From the NCBI GenBank assembly GCA_963169105.1, contig OY720632.1, forward strand, positions 1,488,001-1,552,000: a stretch of 64,000 bases of DNA. Direction: 5' to 3'. The notes beneath the pieces are model-generated. The model searched no databases. It was not told where the DNA came from and was given only the letters and a program-made list of their open reading frames with translations. Position 1 is the stretch's first letter, and each line of letters opens with the position of its first letter. Both the position numbers and the translations under genes were made by a program. This document shows positions 56,143 to 64,000 of this stretch, piece after piece. Origin of the DNA: Ceriagrion tenellum. Lineage: Eukaryota > Arthropoda > Insecta > Odonata > Coenagrionidae.

Positions 56143-57541
56143 TCACCCAGCGTTTCCGCTGCCTCCCCAGTTGCCGCATGCAACGTTCATCTTGTTGGAA
56201 TGATCCGTTCCTTTTCCACTATTTCTAGTCGGATTATCGTCATTGTCATTCCAGAATGCCAATGGTGTCCAACAACAGGTCTCAGTGAGAGCCATTGACG
56301 AGTCCATGAACAAACAGACCGGTAGCTCCGGAGTTGAGCGATCCAATTTTGGGCGACTCTTTGGGGGTATTGGCGAGATGAGTCAGCAGCTCCCCCTTTC
56401 CAAGGACCTGTTCTAGTTTCCCTCCTGCTGATTTGGTTGCCGTCGAGGTCAACGGCTTGTGCCCACATTCTCCACAATTCCAGAAGTGGCGCTCAATTCC
56501 CCTGGATTTTATGGTCTTTAGGACTTGCTGGACAATATCCTCTATGGGGTATCGGATGCCATGACCCACCTCTTTATTGTCATCCAGTGCTCACACTCGA
56601 GAATAGCCACTAATCGACTGTTTGACGGCCTCAAACTCTAATGCCTGAGATAGCGCTTCACAAGGAGTCTTCGGACGAGCCAGTTTTACTGCCTGCTGCG
56701 TCTCGCTTTCACGTACGTCATCGAGAAATTTATCCACAGCCAAGCTCTCGCCAACATCCTCCGGCACCGTGGGGTACGCACATCTTATTAGACGCACAAT
56801 GTCAGCCTCGAACTCTTGCAGACTCTCATTCGGTCCCTGTAGATAATTTTTTAGCTGCGAACGGTGGACTTGTTCCATGTGGCCGTGTACAAAACTCACC
56901 TCTAGTAGTTGGGTCAACACGTCATAATTTTGTCTCTCGGGGAGAAGAAGTCTTTGTAATTCTCTTAGAGCATCACCACGAAGAGCCAGACAATTCTGAA
57001 GCCTTGTTGGACTCTGACCAGCCGTTTACCATTGCCGCAGTTTTGACGAGAGTAAAATATTCCTCTAAAGGCATCTTTCCGTCAAACATAGGCAGTCACG
57101 CAACTGTGGTGTACCATTACATTCGCTGCTCGAAGTGATTCGTTCCGCCAGGGATTCAACACGACTTTCTCCAATCTTCTTTCCTGGTCCTGCTGAAATT
57201 CCTGTCTCAGCCCGGCAGCATTCTCCCGGAACCTCTCCTCAATCCCTTCTGAGTATTCTGAAATCTTCCTCCATTCTCTCTTCTATCCTTCCGAAAATTT
57301 CCACCAATTTTCCATCCAACTTTCTTTCTAATTTTTCATCAAGTAACTTTCTTAATTCCTCACTACCGCCTTGCACTTCAAATAAGAATTTCTCCGGATC
57401 TTCTCCCGCCTTTCCCATCGCTTGTATAAACCGCTGTAATAGCACGGCTTTCATACCAACGGTATCTTCGACCCGTTCTTCTAACTCTTTCTTTAAATCT
57501 GCCACTTTTAAGTCATTTACTGTCAATAATTTCGTCGCCAT
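56143..57541 (-). pseudogene. gypsy-type gag remnant
   Basis: Begins at 57541 (MATKLLTVNDLKVADLKKELEER), an N-terminal helix pair resembling the SAP-like start seen in some insect gag genes. Then comes an E/K-rich coiled-coil stretch to about 57239. A capsid-like part (56920-56591) has LTQLLEVSFVHGH, LKNYLQGPNESLQEF and VDKFLDDV. A nucleocapsid-like remnant near 56480 has NCGECGH without its first cysteine. Several frameshifts separate these parts. Gag would form the particle shell; here it is non-functional. Confidence 0.75.
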
Positions 57542-57599
57542 TGTTCTTCCACACAAATATTCATGTATTTTGCAATCAATCCCGCTGCTGACACCAATT

Positions 57600-57746
57600 T
57601 GTTACGGATTTGTGTGATATGGAAGAAATTACAACTCAAGTTCTGTGACAACACTAAATAACTCCAACTTTGTTTACTTATCCTGTAACCAACAACAATT
57701 ACCCTAACAACAACAGTCATTCATTGCATTTCATTGATTCATTACA
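57600..57746 (-). repeat. 5' LTR of the gypsy-type element
   Basis: 147 bp, the first LTR in the element's own direction, followed (at lower coordinates) by the primer-binding-site-like TGGTGTCAGC and the gag start. Promoter and polyadenylation signals should lie here but I cannot point to them with confidence. Confidence 0.92.
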
Positions 57747-57911
57747 ATATTAACGATAGTGAAGTTTTTCCGACAGGATATGAAATCTATAGACGTGATC
57801 GACCCGATAGGAATGGCGGAATAGTATTCTAAGCAGGCAAATCGTATTAAAATAGTACCGCACACGTATTAGACGGCAATGGAATAGGGAGCGTTTGGTG
57901 TACCATTAAGG

Positions 57912-59889
57912 CTAAATACGACAGCGAGTTAGTGTGAATCTCCCTCGCAAGATGGGACGACGGACGTAGGCCGTGAGCGCGACCTCCTTAGCATGTATCG
58001 GGAACTACGTCGGACTGTGGAACTTGAGAGTCCCTCCCTCTCCTTCCTAGTCTTCCTCTCTCCTTCCACAGCGAAACCCGACACCACCGCAGTTGCGAGT
58101 TTCGGTCATGGAGCTGGCGCACTTTTCTTCTAGAACCGAGTATCAAGTTGCAATTTACGTGTTATCTTACACACCTCACCTTTCAGTCGCTTTCAAAGGG
58201 ATATTCTCCTTGGAATATTAGGTTGCTTGGAAAGTCTTCTTGGTTATATCCCCATGAAACGAAAATTATCCATTTCTCCATGCTATTATTCTTCCCTTAT
58301 CGCACGTACCCTACCGTTTGAGAAGCTGAATAATTTGCTTTTTGCAATACCTAATTAATTCTATTTCCTTGTTCACAACCCATTTATTTTGGTTGATATT
58401 CTTTTGGTTGTTATTCAATTAACTTCACTATCGCTATCGTCTTTCCCGTAGAAAATGCAGTCGTCGACATAGAATTCGGCAGAGAGTTCGTTTCCAAGAT
58501 GAACTTACTGAGATTTACCCCATAAGAAGGCCTCTCTCCATAATATCATCCTTTTTCTAGTTTCCCAATCTTTTCTTTTAGAGTATCGTAAGGCACGTTG
58601 CCAAACGTCTTGGACTAGCACAACCGCATCTACTTCTAGAACCCTATATAACCAATTGTATATTTTCTGACAGATCCCAAATTGCTGAGTTTCGTAGGAT
58701 TACCTCTTGAGTAAGGCATGTTGGGTTTTAAACAGCCAATTATTATCGTCCCACGCAAATAATTAGCAATAATTTTTTCCAGAAATTAACAGGATACAGA
58801 TGTTTTTTGATAGATCGCTTGTTCTCAACAAGTGATTTATTCCCACCCTTGAGGACGGGAATATTTTGTACTTTCTTCAAATCACATGGAATGTCATGGA
58901 TATTTAAGGTTAAGCTTAATACGGCTCAGATGCATTGTTAATAGCCTTTAATCCAAATTTAACAGCGTCACTAGAGATGTCTTCTCGGCAAAAGAACTTC
59001 GTCAGTGGCTCCGACGATCATTGTTTTTGTGTTGATATTCTGTTAAGGTGCCAAACTGTGATGGGCATTTTAAATTTCTCAGTGGTAAATAGCAAACACT
59101 TTTAAAAACGTGAGTTTATTAAAAGGATTCGATCACAACACTCGGCCTTGGCTTTTTCTATGTCTTAATTGTATCGATAGGCTATCAAAAAATTCGTCAG
59201 TACACATTGCGCTTCATTCATCAGCGCTCAAGTTTGCAGATAAGTTCCAAGGTGCTCCAACTTCAACCCGTGGAATGGAAACTATTCTAGCAGCACTCTA
59301 ATTTATTATCTAACATCACACGAATATTTATGCATAGGTTAATCAAAGAAAAAGCCTTAAATGATCATTTATTGTAGTAGGTACATAACCGGCGTAGATA
59401 TGATGGATTGATCTCAATGTTGCACAAATAGCTACCAAGTACGCATACCGTGGTTAATAAAAACTGCTCGTATCTGAAAAGGCAATGTTATTCAGCTCAA
59501 ACTAGGGCGCAAATATCTATTAAAAAATGAAGTGGTCGCACAGTGGTAAGGAAATCGGGAAGCAATGGAATTCGTTAGAGAAATTATTAGGCAGAGGTTA
59601 TATTTTATCGGCAGAAGGCAGACATGAGAATTGAGCGTGGAGTGCTGCAGCAAACTTGTCTTAGGAATCAATTTTGGCAAATGCTGATAAAATTGACCAA
59701 TTATATTGATTGACTAACGATTTCTACAGCTGAAAGTAGGTTATTTTCCGTAACTTTTTTTACATACAAAAACGGACAGAAATGTATAATTTTGAAGGAA
59801 ACTCCGGCTCACGTAAATCCATTGATCTACTTTATCTAGGATCTATTATTTCCGGCGGGAGAATTTCTTCATAAAAAAACTTAACTTAG
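57912..59889. other. No gene recognised
   Basis: About 2 kb without a credible coding frame, RNA gene or repeat. The 59110-59301 frame shows no domain. Confidence 0.45.
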
Positions 59890-61160
59890 GCTCCATTTTT
59901 TTGACCAAAAGTCACCATCCCCTAAAATCCTGTTATTCTGCAATCATCCTTAGTCCATACCACAAAGTCGCAGCTTGGGGCGTCGGTAACATGTACCTGG
60001 CCATCAATTTGGTAGTAATAATTGCAGACTTTCGTCAAGACAAAAATACTAAATTTTGTTCGCTGCTTCTTCCAACGCCAACTGCTCTGCAGAATTAGGG
60101 CATTTTACCTCAATAATGCCCCCATCAACAGCGTTGGCATCCAAAGAAGCGGCAAACAAACATTGCTTGAGGTCAATGAGCAGCCCTGAAGGAGTCTCCT
60201 TACGCCCGGAGATTTCCTCGTACTGCCTTATCGCTTTGTTTTCGTGAAGTTGCCCGTATTGCGTTGCTTCATTGTGAAACTTACGGTCGTACAGAAGCCG
60301 TATCCGCTTTTCGCAGATTATTCCAAAGTGGATTAAGTCAATCGATTAATTCATTCCGCCCACCATTTTTCTTCTCTGATTGGCCCTTAGTGTCCTTTTC
60401 CAGTTGCTCTCTAGAAGCTGTTGTCGCTTTTAATTTTTCCATGAATTCTTCTACTTTTTTATCATATTCTTCGCCATCCATGTCTAATTTTTGGCACATT
60501 ATACCGTAACCAGCCCCATCACTTGTTTTTTCTTCTTCTTTCGTTGTTTTACGTCTTGTTTGGCGAGGAATCACTTAACTGCATTTATACGTTTCAGCCT
60601 TCCGTGACAAGTGAATTTGAGAGGCTTGTGGGGACTTCTGCCTGTGAACGTTTCCCAAGTTGCATATCTCCACACAGGTCCCAGTTGGAAATCAAGACCA
60701 GAGCCGAAATTCCTGTTTTGATATGATTCTGTTTTGCCCCTATCCACTTGTTTTCTGCCGAAAAATTTGGCCTAAAACATAAAATGTGGCCTTAGACAAA
60801 TTTTTCTGCACTGTTACTGGTTTTGTGTGATATAAACCGTCCAGAATTTCGAATAAGTGGCTTCATAGCCGCATCAATTTTTAGAGGCATGCCATTTCTT
60901 CTTCGGTAATAACCTTCAACTTCCTATCGACAGTTTGACAGAAGTAGTCTCGGCATGACGCGTGACATCCAAATATGTGCTTGGGACCATTTTTTTTGAA
61001 GCCTCGACCAGGGACTCAACGGTATTCCCTTCTGTATGATTATACATAATATCGCCCTGAGCTGCTTCACTCTTTTCATTTTTACTTTTGTTAGAATGTT
61101 TTTGACAATGGGCCTCGCCTCCGCAATCTTGAACAATGCTTTGAAGTAGAGCTTCACTGC
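59890..61160 (-). pseudogene. Decayed YqaJ-domain (PD-(D/E)XK exonuclease-like) protein gene
   Basis: Reading down from 61160 in shifting frames: GDIMYNHTEGNTVESL and KKMVPSTYLDVTRHAETTS; then GPVWRYATWETFTGRSP (about 60680); a charged helical stretch (60574-60338); and the nuclease part YGQLHENKAIRQYEE, GLLIDLKQCLFAASLDA, DGGIIEVKCPNSAEQL, YYYQIDGQVHVT and CDFVVWTKDD. The EVK triad and the Q-x-x-GQ(V/L)HVT segment are typical of the YqaJ recombinase/exonuclease fold in arthropod proteins of unknown role. The usual SPDG appears as SLDA. At least four frameshifts show it is dead. Family-level call only; it could be a host gene relic or transposon cargo. Confidence 0.55.
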
Positions 61161-63051
61161 GTGATTCGCGTATTCATTTTTTTAACACAAGGTAGTGCAT
61201 ATCTATCATACGACACTAGCTCAGGTACTTTTTTCATCGCACTTGAGTCTCCATCTCCAACAGAGCTAACGATTGCGAATTCCTAATAACAACTTTCTGT
61301 CAACTAGCGAGCTCGCTGCCGCTCGTTGCTAAGTGCTCCAGCTAGCACAATCGTTTGCCTTTTCTGAGGAGTTGAAATTGCTACGAGCGGGCAAGCCTCT
61401 GCCCAGGCGTAATCCGCTACGGAGCCTGAAGCCTTTTCTGGACGAAAACGGTATCCTTCGTGTAGGGGCATAGAGTAATATAGAGGTCTCACCCTCGTGC
61501 TAAAGAGCGTATGCGTTTTTGAAGAAGTTCAGGAACCGATCGCTAGTGGTCTCTGTGGTCAAATAGTTCCATGGTCCAGCGGCCAATTTGAATTCGTTCC
61601 CAGCCGCAGCCTGCTCCGACTTGGCGCGTGAGAATACGGGCGTTCTCGTGAGGGCCCGCTGGCTTTCGAGTGAGAGGGGAAATTTGAGGGATGGGCGAGG
61701 AACGGGAGGGACGAGGGATAGGGACTCCTCAGAAACGTCACGGTACTCAGTAGCCACGTGCTTTTTGCGTCTTGTGGGGACGCAATGATTCCGGGAGATT
61801 AGGCCGGGGCTGCCATAAAATAACCTGCTATGGGAGGGGACTCAGTTCCGTAGAAATGTTAACGAATGAGTCCCGGGGGAAGGACTTGCGCCTCTTGAAA
61901 GCGGCCAAGGCCACCGTCTTTGCTGCCCAGTGTTTTCGGGAAAGATAATATACACCATAACCATTACATTACACGCGTTGGTAGTTCAAGACCTACATCA
62001 AGTGCGAAGGTAGAGCAGTACGGTTATGGGAATACAACGGCGATCGTCGTATTTTGAGGAGTTGCACACTGAATTTGAGGTAATGTCGAGTTGAGGTTGG
62101 TTGTATTTCACAAATAAATTAATAGTTTGTATGCTAAAAATAAATAATAAATCTTTGTAGAAATAAAATTCGATTTCCTGTAAAATACTTCTCAAAAGAA
62201 GCCAAGACAGAGTCGTGCGAAATCTTCGAGGAAGTACCTGGTGAGTTTGGGGTGGGAGGGAAATCATCCAATGACAATTAAGTTAAAATATTGGTAGAGA
62301 GAGGTGGAGATAAACGAGTCACATACAGCCTTTATAGGAAATCGTCAACGAATTCCGAGGAAGGTGTTTTGTAGGGCAGTGGCAAGTGTTAGATCGAAAG
62401 GCTAGCCTGTCTACGGCTAGCACCTTGTTTCCACTTCACGGGTTAGACCTAATGTTGGGTTACCTGCCCGCTTTCCAGGAGGGAAGTGGTAATCTTCGTA
62501 AGAATTGGCCAGCAGGATACTAAGTAAATATGTATTTGACAATCGAAAGTGGTATATTTTGCTTGAATGTCAAAAAAAATAAACCCTTTCAGGAAATAAG
62601 GAAGGTGTAGTAGTAAACCAACGAAGCATTATTTTACGCGCGCGTCCTAAAAATAATTGGTCTGTTGTGCCTAAAGGTCTGGGGAAAGTAAAGGATCTAT
62701 CAATTTATTATGAGAGTACACTTATGAATAATAGGAAAGCACAAGGTGCCTCAATTTTTCATTTGAATAAAGGCTTAAGTATTGAGTACACATAGGTAAA
62801 CGGTAAGCGAGAAAATTCCACAGGCGAAAAAATAATGAAATTTAAAGGATTAGTCACTCCAAAAATTGAATTATTAAAGAGTTTTCCAAACTGTTGAACT
62901 TCAGCGATGAAGTATGTGTAAGAAAGTATTTAAAAGCACCTCCAACGGACTTTTTGGAAAAATTGTCGATAGCGCTGAATGCTTTTAAAAAGTATTCCAT
63001 AAGATATCGCACCAAAAATATGTAAAATAAGTACTAATTACTGAACTGCAA
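61161..63051. other. No gene recognised
   Basis: Short frames at 61304-61492 and 61500-61757 (minus) have no recognisable domain. A palindromic AGGCTAGCCTGTCTACGGCTAGC lies at about 62398-62421 and is bracketed by AGGTG/CACCT, giving a hairpin, with no assigned role. Confidence 0.4.
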
Positions 63052-63866
63052 AAAATAGCTGCGAAACTTCAAAGAAAAACTCGCTTCTCAGTGGTTTCAA
63101 AGAACATCAAAAAGATAGCACACAGAATTACCGAAAACTTCGAACCGACATTCATCAAGCCAAATACGATATAAATTTAGTAATGGTAAATTTCCGTAGC
63201 GTAAAGGACAAATGTGCCGAAGTTGAGCATATATTTGAAAATGCAGATATAGTAATTGGAACAGAGAGCTGGCTTGCAGAGGATATTAACAATAGCGAAG
63301 TTTTTCCGACAGGATATAAAATCTATAAACGTGATCGACCCGATAGGACTGGTGGCAGGAGTATTCATAGCAGTTAATTCGTATTTGAATAGTACCGCAC
63401 ACTTAGTGGACGACAAGGAATTGAGAGCGTTTGGTGTACCATTAAGCAACAAAACCAAAGAAATATGCATATATGTTCATTTTACAGGCCATCAGATTCC
63501 AAAGTCGTAGTTTTATACAAATTAGATGCTCAATTAACAGCATTTACCTCGAAAGATAACAAAAGCGTATAATTATCGGGGGCATTTGTACCTCCCAGCA
63601 ATAAGTGGGAAAATCAATAGCGTTGAACAAAGTGCAAGGAAGCGTGATATAAGTGAGGCCTTAATACATTTTCAAACCACTCTCTTACTCAAATAGTAAA
63701 CGAACATACGAGAGGTAATAAAATATTAGACCTTTTAGCTGTTGGTCACCCTACAATGATTATACACGCCGCTATCCTCGAAGGCATAAGTGATCACAAA
63801 GTAATTTTTACGACTTTGAAAACAACAGTAGATTCCACTGTAAAAACCAAACGTAAAGTCTACTTG
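63052..63866 (+). mobile_element. CR1/L2-like LINE, copy B (endonuclease part)
   Basis: Encodes an APE-type endonuclease start: NFRSVKDKCAEVEHIF, IVIGTESWLAEDIN, SEVFPTGYKIYKRDRPDR. After a frameshift near 63350 comes GVFIAVNSYLN, then (near 63680-63860) IVNEHTRGNKILDLLAV and EGISDHKVIFTTL. The last part is the homologue of 850-1040 in copy A. Stops and frameshifts are present. It is cut at about 63866 by Penelope-type terminal-repeat sequence. Confidence 0.8.
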
Positions 63867-64000
63867 ATACGGAGGCTTCCGCGGTGATTTATTGAGTTCA
63901 TTTTATTCGGGTCTTTCCCGCGTTGCTTCATTTTAACGGACAAAAGTTTCGCTAACGTTACAGCTAGCGTCGTCAGGTCCTGAATGAGCTGCTGAGATTC
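63867..64000 (-). mobile_element. Penelope-type terminal repeat piece at the window end
   Basis: Starts after the LINE sequence (TACTT/GATACGG) with GGCTTCCGCGG at 63874-63884, the same block as at 4429 and 21182, and reaches the window end. It contains hammerhead motif 3. Any coding part would lie beyond 64000. Confidence 0.65.
63939..63976 (-). ncRNA. Hammerhead ribozyme-like motif 3 (best preserved)
   Basis: Read on the minus strand: CTGACGA (63976-63970), stem II CGCTAGC/GTTAGCG (seven pairs including one G-U) with a 6-nt loop, then GAAAC-TTTT-GTC (63950-63939) giving a 2-bp stem III (A-U, C-G) and a standard GUC cleavage triplet. A distal stem I of CATT/AATG is possible, with an internal loop next to the core. 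All invariant core bases are present. Confidence 0.75.

Larger units (their letters stand above)
54939..57746 (-). mobile_element. Ty3/gypsy-type LTR retrotransposon, internally deleted
   Basis: Two 147-bp LTRs (54939-55085 and 57600-57746), TG...CA at the ends in plus orientation, differ at about five positions. The element is bordered by ATAT on both sides (54935-54938, 57747-57750), a 4-bp target duplication proven by the uninterrupted homologue at about 63280-63290. Genes run on the minus strand, so 57746 is the 5' end. TGG at 57597-57595 starts a primer-binding-site-like sequence (TGGTGTCAGCAGCGG), and a GGCCGGGGAGCA tract precedes the 3' LTR at about 55097. The 2.8-kb length is about half of an intact element. 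Confidence 0.9.
54712..57911 (+). mobile_element. CR1/L2-like LINE, copy C, interrupted by a gypsy-type element
   Basis: 54712-54938 and 57747-57911 are two halves of the same endonuclease segment that is continuous in copy B (63052-63430). Copy B reads GAGGATATTAACAATAG where C has GAGGATAT, then the LTR element, then ATATTAACGATAG. The encoded segment begins NFPCVKNNRAEV and has GTES-like GTES remnants and an SEVFPTGY equivalent after the insertion. It has stops in both halves and no RT downstream. Confidence 0.85.

Overview
This is eukaryotic nuclear DNA, almost certainly from an arthropod and probably an insect. The only conventional protein gene is an insect-type histone H2B with a replication-dependent histone 3' stem-loop. 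The only conventional RNA gene is a 5S rRNA gene. Nearly everything else is transposable-element sequence: non-LTR retrotransposons of at least six lineages, one Penelope-like element, one Ty3/gypsy-type LTR element, one Transib and one piggyBac DNA transposon, and a tRNA-derived SINE. Almost every transposon reading frame is broken, so this reads as an old graveyard with several datable layers of nesting. The species cannot be named from the sequence.

Layout. 0.8-2.5 kb: CR1/L2-like LINE copy A, then a fragment of another LINE (3.3-3.9 kb) and a Penelope-type hammerhead ribozyme motif (4.5 kb). 7.0-10.3 kb: 3' end of an RNase H-bearing I-superfamily LINE ('N' family, copy N1), split by a 2.4-kb Transib with a perfect 5-bp target duplication and an RSS-like CACAGTG end. 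12.7-15.0 kb: piggyBac element. 16.5-17.7 kb: a ~600-bp non-coding tandem duplication. 17.7-20.5 kb: N copy N2. 21.2-22.0 kb: Penelope-like element with GIY-YIG endonuclease and a hammerhead motif. 22.1-33.5 kb: four abutting Jockey-like LINE pieces (P, J1, Q, J2) plus minisatellites. 33.6-34.1 kb: histone H2B.

34.16-49.04 kb is the centrepiece. One 5S rRNA gene (minus strand) is cut into three pieces that add up to exactly 120 nt. Two different Tx1/L1-group LINEs (T2 and T1) separate the pieces, each flanked by a 5-bp duplication of 5S sequence (5S nt 22-26 for T2, nt 11-15 for T1). T2 has lost its whole reverse transcriptase by internal deletion and later received a full-length N element (N3, 5.7 kb, 13-bp target duplication). 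The 5S gene converges on H2B with 127 bp between them, which suggests a histone/5S linkage.

50.3-64 kb: a tRNA-like SINE; a fragment of a LINE with a restriction-like endonuclease; a LINE RT fragment; CR1/L2-like copy C, interrupted by a 2.8-kb gypsy-type element with two 147-bp LTRs and ATAT target duplications; a decayed YqaJ-domain gene; and CR1/L2-like copy B running into a third Penelope-type hammerhead motif at the window end.

The elements interact mainly as insertion targets of one another. None except perhaps N3 ORF1 looks capable of making a full-length protein.
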